Shown here: positions 27,209-35,375 of the stretch, piece by piece
Layout: each line of letters opens with the position of its first letter
Numbering within the stretch: the stretch's first letter is position 1
NCBI GenBank assembly: GCA_030613575.1
Contig: JAUWLP010000003.1
Location: 1-36,256 of the forward strand
Origin: Desulfobacteraceae bacterium
Lineage (GTDB): Bacteria; Desulfobacterota; Desulfobacteria; Desulfobacterales; UBA11574
Direction: 5' to 3'
Length of the DNA: 36,256 nt
Position numbers and translations under genes: made by a program
The notes under the pieces: generated by a model
What the model saw: only the letters and a program-made list of their open reading frames with translations
The model's database searches: none
What the model was told of the DNA's origin: nothing

Positions 27209-27866
27209 CCACGTCGATAATTCCTAACCTTGCGGCATATCGAACCAGCTCTAGTGTGCTGTGGATATTAAGCTTGCGCAAAATATTTGATCTGTGATTT
27301 TCAACAGTTTTGGGGCTGATGAAAAGTTTTTTTGCGATCTGTTTGGTGGAAAGGCCTTGTGCCAGTAACACCATGATCTCTTGCTCTCGGGGGGTCAGAG
27401 TTTCATAGGTGGCATCGGTTATCTTCGCCTCTTGTTCCGGAAATTGCATAAGCTTTTTAACCACCTTATGGGAAACAGAACTGTCCATAAAATACTCTCC
27501 CTTCAAGACAGTATCTATCCCCTGTAAAAGTCTTTCAGAGGCCGATTCCTTGACCACATATCCTGTGGCCCCGGCCTGAAATGCTTTAACAATATAATCC
27601 ACTTTGGAATGCATGGTGATAATCATGATACATGTTTTAGGCGATGCATTCTTAAGTTCTCGGGTCAGTTGAATGCCGCTTTGATCCGGCAAAGACATAT
27701 CCACCAGTGCCAGATCAGGCTTGAGTTCCCTCGCCATTTGAAGCCCTTCACGTCCGTTTCCCGCCTCCCCAATCACCTTAAACCTATCATTGCGTCCGAT
27801 GACCGCTTTGAGGCCTTCCCTGAAAAGGGGGTGGTCATCTATTATTAATATGGTTTTCTTATGAAC
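27192..27866 (-). CDS. NarL/FixJ-family response regulator (start trimmed to GTG at ~27866)
   Basis: KKTILIIDDHPLFREGLKAVI, DLALVDMSLPDQSG, YVVKESASERL, LTPREQEIMVLLAQGLSTKQIAKKLFISPKTVENHRSNILRKL. Confidence 0.92.
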   Translation of the reverse strand, partial: VHKKTILIIDDHPLFREGLKAVIGRNDRFKVIGEAGNGREGLQMARELKPDLALVDMSLPDQSGIQLTRELKNASPKTCIMIITMHSKVDYIVKAFQAGATGYVVKESASERLLQGIDTVLKGEYFMDSSVSHKVVKKLMQFPEQEAKITDATYETLTPREQEIMVLLAQGLSTKQIAKKLFISPKTVENHRSNILRKLNIHSTLELVRYAARLGIIDVDLWKE

Positions 27867-30102
27867 CACTCTTGTTGTCCTTATAAGGAAGCGTAATAGA
27901 GATCTTTGTGCCCTGCATGGGTTTTGATTGAATTTCCATTTTACCTTGAAGCAATTTAGCCCTTTGCTCCATGCTCCGAATTCCCATTCGTTTCTCTTCT
28001 GATAGGGTTGACAATCGTTTCTGAACATCAAAACCCTTACCATTATCTTCTATACGAAGAATAATATTAGGGAAAGCTGCAACCAGTCTGATGGTCACAT
28101 GGTCAGCGCCAGCGTGCTTTTTGATGTTGGTAAGACTTTCTTGAATCAAACGATACAGGTTGATTTCGGTGTCAAAATCCAGCTTTAAATTCTTCATGCC
28201 GGCGGAATGGAAATCAACATTTATTCCATTGTCCTCAGAAAAATCATGACAATACTGAAAAATGGTCTGTACAAGTCCCATTTCATCAAGAGCCGGGGGA
28301 CGTAAATCATATGAGACGTCCCGAACTGCTTTTATGGATTCTTGAAGCGTTCTTGACATTTCAGAAACTCTTCGCCTGATCTCGGGAGGTATCGCAGGCT
28401 GATGATCAAAAAGCGTTTCAAAGCCAATTTTTACCGCGGAAAGCTCTTGCGCCACGTTGTCGTGCAAATCACGAGAAATCCTCTGACGCTCATTTTCTTG
28501 GGATTTCATCAACTCGCGGGTGAGAGCATGAATCTGTTCTTCGGCCCGTTTTCGCTCGTTGATATTACGCAATGAGCCGACAATTTTTACAGGATTACCA
28601 TGCCTATCTCGTACCAGCTTTGCCGTTATCGAACAATAGGTTTGAGAGCCTTCTTTATCTATCATAAGCGCTTCATAGTCAGTAACTTTCCCTTTTTTCA
28701 GAAGTTCTTTTACCAATTCATCTCTATTTTTCGGATCAACATATATATCGGATAATGATTTTCCTATGATCTCTTCTCTTTTGTAGAACGAAACATCCTC
28801 TATCGAGGGGCTGGCTTCTAGAATTATTCCATCAAGGGTTACTTCATAATAAACATCCTGAATATTTTTAAAAATGTTGCGATATTTCTCTTCACTTTTC
28901 CTCAGAGCCTCCTCCGCCCGCTTTTTTTCGGTAATATCAGTAATAAATGCAAAGGCACCCAGAACCTCTCCCGATTTACCCCTGATTGTGGTGGCATTAA
29001 AATATGCTGGTAGGTTTTCACCGTTCTTTTTTTTCAAGGTAATTTCATAACTGCGATGGGCTGTGACGGATATCTTTGAGGTCTGTTCAATAAAAATCTT
29101 TCGGTTCTCATCATCAACGAAGTCAAAGGGTGTTTTGCCAATCATCTCATCTTGACTGTAGCCAAGCATTTTGGAAAGAGCCGCGTTGACTTCGATAGTT
29201 TTGAGTTCAGAATTTATCAGCCAGCATCCTTCCGATGTAATTTCCAGAAGGGTTCGGTGTTTCTCTTCGCTTGCTCTCAGCGCCTCCTCTCCTTGTTTCC
29301 GTTCGACAATTCTTCCCGTTAGCCCAGTAATAGCATTGATCAAATTCCTTTCTTCTCTAAGGAAAGGACCCTCATCAATTTCCGGTCTTTCTTCCAGGTA
29401 ATAAACCTCCAAAATACCGCTCGGTTCACCATGCACTTTAATATCGCCGACCTGCTTCCAAATTGTCTCCCGGAAATTTTTTGTTCTCCATTCTCGGCCT
29501 TGTATAATAACTCGTGCACAAGTTATTTCCGGATATTGCCACGAGGGGGGAATAAGATCAACTATCCCCTGAAGTATCTCCTCCAACGCAACATCCCGCT
29601 GCTCAACAAGATTGGCAATACCATAGAGGAAGTTGAGTTCCTTGACCCGTTTGCCAAGATCATTGGTCTTCTTCCGCAAGGCCTTCTCTACCTGCTCACG
29701 TTCTGTAACGTCGCGCCAGATGCTGATGACAACACCCGGCTCCTCATCCGCAACTCGTTCAAGGAGAGAAGCATTGACACTGAAATGGCTTACTTTGTTC
29801 TTTGTCGTCATCTCAAATTCGACATTACGGCAAAAACCTTCGAGTCGGACCTTCTTTTCCAGCTCAGACCAACGGTTCAAAGCATTGGCATTGAGTTGTT
29901 CAAGCCAGATGAACATACTGGTCTCTACGACATCCCGCCACTGCCGTCCAAAGAACGAGCAGAAGGTCTCATTGACTACGATAATAGTATGCGTCGAGTC
30001 CGTAATCACGATACCGTCGGCCGAGGCACGCAGCAGCGTCTCGAAAAACTTTACTGTCTGCCGGGTGGCTTCTAATTCGCCTTTCCTAAGTCGTTTGCTC
30101 AT
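27859..30102 (-). CDS. Multi-PAS sensor histidine kinase (HisKA_3/NarX type)
   Basis: Repeated PAS segments, ENERQRISRDLHDNVAQELSAVKIGFETL phosphoacceptor, N box LIQESLTNIKKHAGADHVTIRL, EDNGKGFD. Confidence 0.92.
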   Translation of the reverse strand: MSKRLRKGELEATRQTVKFFETLLRASADGIVITDSTHTIIVVNETFCSFFGRQWRDVVETSMFIWLEQLNANALNRWSELEKKVRLEGFCRNVEFEMTTKNKVSHFSVNASLLERVADEEPGVVISIWRDVTEREQVEKALRKKTNDLGKRVKELNFLYGIANLVEQRDVALEEILQGIVDLIPPSWQYPEITCARVIIQGREWRTKNFRETIWKQVGDIKVHGEPSGILEVYYLEERPEIDEGPFLREERNLINAITGLTGRIVERKQGEEALRASEEKHRTLLEITSEGCWLINSELKTIEVNAALSKMLGYSQDEMIGKTPFDFVDDENRKIFIEQTSKISVTAHRSYEITLKKKNGENLPAYFNATTIRGKSGEVLGAFAFITDITEKKRAEEALRKSEEKYRNIFKNIQDVYYEVTLDGIILEASPSIEDVSFYKREEIIGKSLSDIYVDPKNRDELVKELLKKGKVTDYEALMIDKEGSQTYCSITAKLVRDRHGNPVKIVGSLRNINERKRAEEQIHALTRELMKSQENERQRISRDLHDNVAQELSAVKIGFETLFDHQPAIPPEIRRRVSEMSRTLQESIKAVRDVSYDLRPPALDEMGLVQTIFQYCHDFSEDNGINVDFHSAGMKNLKLDFDTEINLYRLIQESLTNIKKHAGADHVTIRLVAAFPNIILRIEDNGKGFDVQKRLSTLSEEKRMGIRSMEQRAKLLQGKMEIQSKPMQGTKISITLPYKDNKSGS

Positions 30103-30537
30103 GGTAATTCCAATTTGCTTCTCTCTCAGGCATTAATAAATAATTCCCCAACAAAGAAAAAACGAAAAGGCCCATACTTTTACACAGTTTATATACTGTA
30201 TATGAGCCTTTATCTATCACATAGGGTTACCCCCTGAATTTGGCTGTTATTATCTTATTTTTATGTTATTCTAATAGGTTATATATCATTTTGAATTGGG
30301 CCTTCAATTTCGTTTAGTCATGAACATTATAGATAAAAATATAATTCTACAATAAAAAATTTATTACAGATTTAAAAAATTTTGTCTATAGGATAAAGTT
30401 CTTATTTGTATAGGAAAACATCCTAAAGATATAGGGAGTTATCCCGAACTTGAATAAAATATTACAATGCCATACGGTTAATGGACAACAAAATATATCA
30501 TTCTGCCCTGGCTTTAAGGTTCTTGCCTCCCTTTGGC

Positions 30538-30650
30538 ATGGTTTTTGGAATTTGATGCTTGAGATTTGGGATTTATTTGGAATTTGGTACTTGGAGTTTG
30601 GAATTTAATTGATCTTTGGCACCTGGAATTTGGGATTTCAAAAAACTCGT
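30538..30650. repeat. Degenerate GGAATTTG-type repeat tract
   Basis: TTTGGAATTTGATGCTTGAGATTTGGGATTTATTTGGAATTTGGTACTTGGAGTTTGGAATTT; related inverted copy near 36100. Confidence 0.75.
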
Positions 30651-30701
30651 GAACGGTTACAAATGATCCTTAACCCGCTACACCCATCAGCACGATTGCT
30701 T

Positions 30702-30974
30702 CTAATTTTGTGCTAAATCGCGTTCATTTTCTCCGATAAAAATTAGGTTGCTGAGTTTCTTTAAGGAGCCAAAGTTCTTTTGCAACACATTCCTGCCGAA
30801 TGCATAAATGGTCCTAAGATCATTAGTATCGATAAAGATTTGATAAAAATTGGTTCCTTGATCTTTTATAGTATTGATCAATTCATATGCCGAAGTTCCA
30901 TCAAAATCACCATTCAGTTTCAGATGAAGACTGTCTCTGGTTTTATAAGATAAAATTTGAAAATTTGCAGCCAT
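30702..30974 (-). CDS. STAS-like domain small protein
   Basis: DSLHLKLNGDFDGTSAYELINTIKDQGTNFYQIFIDTNDLRTIYAFGRNVLQKNF resembles a STAS/anti-anti-sigma beta-alpha pattern. Confidence 0.55.
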   Translation of the reverse strand: MAANFQILSYKTRDSLHLKLNGDFDGTSAYELINTIKDQGTNFYQIFIDTNDLRTIYAFGRNVLQKNFGSLKKLSNLIFIGENERDLAQN

Positions 30975-31028
30975 TGCATATCTCCTTTAAATATTATTCT
31001 TGTTATTAGTTTTATTATCAGAGTGTAA

Positions 31029-31200
31029 TTCACTCTGTCCATAGAGAGGAGGCTTCATTTTTATAGTGGGAACTCCTGAGGGACGAGAATTTATCCCACA
31101 CAATCGGGAGAAAAACTGATAAGATAGGTCGTAACCTTTTACGGGTTCAGAGTTTCACGGTTACGATACTTTTTGTAGGCAGGCTTATCCTTTCCACAGG
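31029..31200 (-). repeat. Dispersed intergenic element, copy 3, with internal GTAACC...GGTTAC inverted insertion
   Basis: CTGTCCATAGAG...ATAGTGGGAACTCCTGAGGGACGAGAATTTATCCCACACAATCGGGAGAAAAACTGATAAGATAGG. Confidence 0.85.
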
Positions 31201-31223
31201 TCCAGGTCGATAATATCTAACCT
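31174..31223 (-). pseudogene. Remnant of a NarL-type response regulator 3' end
   Basis: 44 of 50 nt match 27181-27230; minus strand reads RLDIIDLDLWKG* versus RLGIIDVDLWKE* in the intact regulator. Confidence 0.75.
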
Positions 31224-31302
31224 TTATTAATTGTGATGTACAGTACCCGTGACGTTCATTCGGATTTTTCGTAGATTCTTTTCTTAGCTTTTTCCCTTGG
31301 TT

Positions 31303-31533
31303 TCACTCGACAATCTCAAGTATTGCGCGTTTCTTTATTTTTGCAGAAGATGCATTTAAAATAGTCCGGATTGCCTGGGCAGTCCGGCCCTTTTTGCCGA
31401 TAATTTTTCCCAAATCTTCTTTGGCAACCTTCAACTCGAGCACCGAAGTCTGGTTCCCCACGACCTCCTCAATCACTACCTGTTCCGGATTGTCGACCAG
31501 TGCCGCAACAATATAACCGACTAGATCTTTCAT
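31303..31533 (-). CDS. khpA: KH-domain RNA-binding protein (KhpA/YlqC type)
   Basis: [17 protein letters not shown]...[30 protein letters not shown] (GKxGxxxxxIR KH loop). Confidence 0.9.
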   Translation of the reverse strand: MKDLVGYIVAALVDNPEQVVIEEVVGNQTSVLELKVAKEDLGKIIGKKGRTAQAIRTILNASSAKIKKRAILEIVE

Positions 31534-31686
31534 AGCGTTATCTCCTTTTCCATGTCAGTTCCCTTATCGTAAGATCTATATTTCCCCATGAGACGAATTT
31601 TCGATTTTCCGGAGATAATAATATTTTTTTAAAAAATCGTATCAACACCAGATTTTATAGTATTTTCCGGCCTCTTTTTAAATTTT

Positions 31687-33288
31687 TCAACGGGCTATCT
31701 GATAAAGTTCTGCAGGCCATTGTAGTTCAGTGGGCATCGGCTCATTTATATTTTTAACAAATTGTGCTTTTTTGCCGATATCTTTGCTCATGCCACGGAT
31801 TTCCGCGCTGTCCTTAATAATTAGCGGACGCTGAAGCATCTGTTCATAAAGATCTATGTAATGTTGCGCTGTGACCCTATGGTTGAATTTGGAAGCACTT
31901 TGTATCATTATCCGGTTGATTTGCCTTTCCTTCTCTTTAATCGGCAGCATATAAAAGTTCATTGCCTGATCAATAGCCCAGGATAGCCCGTTTGAGTCAA
32001 AAGTCCTAAATAGAAAGCCGTTGCCGGTTTTTCTATCTACATCCAGGTGGACGACTGTATCGTGAATCCCTCCGGTATCGTGGGCTATTGGAAGGGCCCC
32101 GTAGATTGCACCTATCATTTGGGGCAGGCCGCAAGGTTCAAAGCTTGAAGGCATCATAACAAAATCCGAGGCCCCATAGGCCAGACGGGCCAGACGTTCG
32201 TTGAAGTCGCATACTGCTATCCGGTCAGATAAATTATGAAATCGAACGATGTCTTTAAAATGCCTTTGAAACTCTCCGTCTGCTACAAAAACGATCTCAA
32301 GATTCTGCTTCCAGTAACGGGAAACTACTTTATAAAGTATCTCAGCAAGGAGCTGACATCCCTTTTGAACCGGATCCAGGCGCGAAGGCCAGAAGAAGAT
32401 GGGCACCCGTGTATTCTGAACCAAGCCTAAAGTTTTCTGAAGAATGCGTTTATTGGCCTTTTTCCCAAAAACATGGTTCGCTGCGGAATATTTACAGGGG
32501 AGGGCCTCATCAATGGATGGGTTATAGGAAGGGTCTGGAGCGTTTAGAATTCCATTAGCGCATCCGGCGTTTCTTTTGTTGGATAGCTCTCGTTGCATGG
32601 AGTTTTTTACAAAGCCGTGCCGTCCTTCAACCATCTCCTTCAGGAAGGTTGGACTTACAGTATTTACAAAATGGGCAGCAAAAACTCCGCTTGCAAGGAA
32701 ATCTACAGGAATGGAGTCTCTGGTATTTTCATAGTTGGACGGGTAATATTCAAAAAAAAGGTTCTTCCAGAACAAAGCGCTGTCAATACCCCTGTCCTCA
32801 ATTTCAGAAAGGAGGCTTTTAACAGTATGGATATTGTGAATAGTAAAAAGGCAAGGAATACCCAATCGTCTTGCCATGGCTGGAATCAGACCGGTCATCC
32901 AATCATTGCAATGGATAAGATCCGGCTGAACCTGGGGAACGATATTGTTGATAACTTCTCGCTGAAACGCTAATGAAATTTTAATTTTTTCAAACTCATA
33001 CTTGGAATAGATATGATTAAGATAAAAAAAAGTCCTGTCCTGGGCCAGGTGGATCCTTTCATCCGGTACGCTGTTTCTTATTCTGCTCAGTTCCCTTCTA
33101 ACAAGTGGAGACATATGACCGTTGAATATTGAACGGTAGTCCGGAAGAGCCACATGGACATCGGCGCCCTGACTATAAAGGGCATTTATTAGTGCAGCCG
33201 AGACATCTGCAAGCCCTCCTGCTCTGGCATTCAGGCAAATTGAATTCTTTACCATGCCGCTGGGAAGATAGGCTACTTCAGGTGTCAC
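31687..33288 (-). CDS. Glycogen/starch synthase-like GT5 glycosyltransferase (true start probably upstream)
   Basis: RAGGLADVSAALINALYSQGADVHVALPDY, HCNDWMTGLIPAM, TIHNI, MMPSSFEPCGLPQMIGAIYGALPIAHDTGGIHDTV. Confidence 0.85.
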   Translation of the reverse strand: MTPEVAYLPSGMVKNSICLNARAGGLADVSAALINALYSQGADVHVALPDYRSIFNGHMSPLVRRELSRIRNSVPDERIHLAQDRTFFYLNHIYSKYEFEKIKISLAFQREVINNIVPQVQPDLIHCNDWMTGLIPAMARRLGIPCLFTIHNIHTVKSLLSEIEDRGIDSALFWKNLFFEYYPSNYENTRDSIPVDFLASGVFAAHFVNTVSPTFLKEMVEGRHGFVKNSMQRELSNKRNAGCANGILNAPDPSYNPSIDEALPCKYSAANHVFGKKANKRILQKTLGLVQNTRVPIFFWPSRLDPVQKGCQLLAEILYKVVSRYWKQNLEIVFVADGEFQRHFKDIVRFHNLSDRIAVCDFNERLARLAYGASDFVMMPSSFEPCGLPQMIGAIYGALPIAHDTGGIHDTVVHLDVDRKTGNGFLFRTFDSNGLSWAIDQAMNFYMLPIKEKERQINRIMIQSASKFNHRVTAQHYIDLYEQMLQRPLIIKDSAEIRGMSKDIGKKAQFVKNINEPMPTELQWPAELYQIAR

Positions 33289-33416
33289 AATAAGAACGCG
33301 AGGGTTGGTTGTAGGACTGGTTATGATCTGTTGCTCCTTTACTTCAGTAATAATAGAACCTCCTGATTTTTGGCGGATCCGTGGTTTAATCTATAGGTTG
33401 TTCCTACTTGCCCGGT

Positions 33417-33713
33417 TTAAGGCACGGTCAGGTTAAGAATATTGTTGTAAGTCCCGAAGCAGTTTAAACAAGTCTGGTCATTTTGGGAATCTTCTTTCCA
33501 TTGCCCGTCAACCAGAAACTTGTACTCGTAGCTTCCGGGAGATAGAATCACAGCCTTATTCCACACCCCATTCCCATCCTTTTTCATGAGATGCTTTTTG
33601 GGATCCCAATTATTAAAATCTCCCATCAGGACGACCTCTTTGGCATCTGATGAATCAAATGAAAAAGTAGCTTTTCGCCGCTTGATTTTCTTTTTTGATT
33701 TGACCTTTGCCAT
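33417..33713 (-). CDS. CBM48/AMPK-beta-like glycogen-binding domain protein, copy 2
   Basis: Nearly identical to the 24853-25149 product; MAKVKSKKKIKRRKATFSFDSSDAKEVVLMGDFNNWDPKKHLMKKDGNGVW. Confidence 0.88.
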   Translation of the reverse strand: MAKVKSKKKIKRRKATFSFDSSDAKEVVLMGDFNNWDPKKHLMKKDGNGVWNKAVILSPGSYEYKFLVDGQWKEDSQNDQTCLNCFGTYNNILNLTVP

Positions 33714-33750
33714 TATTCATCTCCTTAAAAATAATGATTATCCATAACGT

Positions 33751-33927
33751 TCATTTTACCACTACCGGATTTACAGTATCAAATCCTGAACCTGTATGAA
33801 CATCTCCAAGGATTTCCATTCGTTTTGATAACACCTGGATCTCACACTCGGGAAATAATATATGCATCTTTACAATCAACATATCTACTCTTTCAGGATC
33901 ATCGCTTAATATAATTATTTTCTTCAT
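33751..33927 (-). CDS. Small ORF (58 aa), possible truncated receiver-like protein
   Basis: GGGAGGGGAGGCTTAAC-ATG; MKKIIILSDDPERVDMLIVKMHILFPECEIQVLSKRMEILGDVHTGSGFDTVNPVVVK; missed by the ORF length cutoff. Confidence 0.5.
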   Translation of the reverse strand: MKKIIILSDDPERVDMLIVKMHILFPECEIQVLSKRMEILGDVHTGSGFDTVNPVVVK

Positions 33928-33951
33928 GTTAAGCCTCCCCTCCCTATCGGT

Positions 33952-34182
33952 TCATTCTTCAGGATAGTGGCTTTTCAGACAGTACGGTCGCCAGCAACAA
34001 TCTATTTGGTCACAATATTCCTCTGCCCTTAGGAAACAATCAAAGTTTCCTTCAACACGCTGAACGCTTCTAATCAGGGCTGTAATATCGAGGTAAGCAT
34101 CTTCAACACCTCGATTTTTGGTGTCAATTGATGTTTTCCCTGTTTCTTTATTGGAAACACTTATGCTGTCTTGATCTGACAT
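33952..34182 (-). CDS. Small hypothetical protein with Cys-rich C-terminus
   Basis: 76 aa with CDQIDCCWRPYCLKSHY; dispersed element copy 4 lies upstream. Confidence 0.55.
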   Translation of the reverse strand: MSDQDSISVSNKETGKTSIDTKNRGVEDAYLDITALIRSVQRVEGNFDCFLRAEEYCDQIDCCWRPYCLKSHYPEE

Positions 34183-34238
34183 GATTTGTATATACTATAT
34201 CTTTTTGGGTTTGTAGAAATCGAATAACGGTTTCTCTT

Positions 34239-34345
34239 CAATTTGTCCATAGAGGGGGGGCTTCAATTTGATGGTGGAAACTCCTAACAGGCAGGAATTT
34301 ATCCCACCTACTTGGGAGAAAAACTGATGAGATAGGTTGTAACCG
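34239..34345 (-). repeat. Dispersed intergenic element, copy 4
   Basis: TTGTCCATAGAG...TTTGATGGTGGAAACTCCTAACAGGCAGGAATTTATCCCACCTACTTGGGAGAAAAACTGATGAGATAGG. Confidence 0.85.
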
Positions 34346-34346
34346 T

Positions 34347-34649
34347 CTACAGGTTCAGGAGTTCTTTGATCTTCAGAGCGTTTTTAGGTGCATGCCCCAT
34401 CGCGTCGTTGTCAAAGTAAACATAAGTATCTACGTCCCATTTTTTTATCTTTTCAGCCCAGTTATTAATTTCGTTTTCTGAGTATTCGGACACATATAGT
34501 TTTCTTGATCCATGCAGACGAATATAGATAAAATTAGATGTTACTGCTTCAAGATAGGCAACAACCACTGACGGAGAGCGCCCCACACCTGCATTGCAAT
34601 ATACCATTATTCTATGGTCTTTGATTCCTCCTGACTTTAATAAATGAAG
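34347..34649 (-). pseudogene. Chimeric ORF: dual-specificity-phosphatase-like active-site fragment joined to a DUF72 C-terminal fragment
   Basis: Open frame LHLLKSGGIKDHRIMVYCNAGVGRSPSVVVAYL (C-x5-R-S P-loop) followed by EAVTSNFIYIRLHGSRKLYVSEYSENEINNWAEKIKKWDVDTYVYFDNDAMGHAPKNALKIKELL (DUF72-like). Confidence 0.6.
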
Positions 34650-34676
34650 TTATGGGAAAGGTGATTCTGCATCTTC

Positions 34677-35048
34677 CTACTTGGCGGGATTGTTTTCTAA
34701 TAACGCGGATATCTTTTGCTTTAGTTCATCGGCGGCAGAGTGGCTCTTGAGCAAATATCCATCAGCTTGAGAAAGACGGTGATCAAACAGGTAATTGTGG
34801 TATGGAGCAATGATAAGCACCGGGAGACTTGGTTCTTGTATTTTAATGTTACGTAAGACATCCCATACGAGAAATCCATACTTCAGGTAAAGGTTAAGGA
34901 GCACTACATTAGGTTTAAATGATAAAATGTTTTTACTAACTGACTCGATATCATCCGTGACTTCTATTCTGTGGCTTTCACCAGCAAGCCCTTCTCTGCA
35001 TAAATTCTTCGCCCACTCCTGATCATCTATGATAAGTATGTTTGCCAT
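34677..35048 (-). CDS. Stand-alone receiver-domain protein with Asn at the phosphoacceptor position
   Basis: NILIIDDQEWA, PNVVLLNLYLK (N52 instead of D), DGYLLKSHS. Confidence 0.8.
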   Translation of the reverse strand: MANILIIDDQEWAKNLCREGLAGESHRIEVTDDIESVSKNILSFKPNVVLLNLYLKYGFLVWDVLRNIKIQEPSLPVLIIAPYHNYLFDHRLSQADGYLLKSHSAADELKQKISALLENNPAK

Positions 35049-35117
35049 TTTACTTTCATCATTTCGCCCCGGTGAAATGATCCCGAATTATTGGGAAATT
35101 CACAGGGCAGGCATTGA

Positions 35118-35178
35118 TTTCACTCGACAATCTCAAGTATCGTGCGTTTTTTTGTTTTTGCAGAAGATGCATTTAAAA
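35118..35178 (-). pseudogene. Fragment of khpA 3' end
   Basis: TTTCACTCGACAATCTCAAGTATCGTGCGTTTTTTTGTTTTTGCAGAAGATGCATTTAAAA nearly matches 31301-31361. Confidence 0.8.
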
Positions 35179-35208
35179 CCATACCAGAAATAAGAAAAAG
35201 GTCATTAT

Positions 35209-35246
35209 CCCTGCCGGTAAAGGTAAATCCCTTTTTACCAGCAGGG
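35209..35246. repeat. Imperfect hairpin
   Basis: CCCTGCCGGTAAA ggtaaatccctt TTTACCAGCAGGG, 12 of 13 pairs. Confidence 0.6.
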
Positions 35247-35375
35247 ACTGAACACCACCACCTAGGTAGTGATATATCTGCCAGAAGTTATAAACGGTAT
35301 CACCATTGACTTTGTGATTTAACCCGGCATTGTTCACCCTTCGACAGTTCGCCCAATCGGAGAATGAGTGAGGTT

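Noticed and set aside
30480-30700. Possible protein-coding gene in the GGAATTTG tract
   Set aside because: Low-complexity repeat with no ORF in the track and no RBS.
25225-34345. CRISPR array interpretation of the four repeated elements
   Set aside because: Copies are ~2-4 kb apart, ~110 bp long, diverged, with genes between them; no short regular repeats or cas genes.
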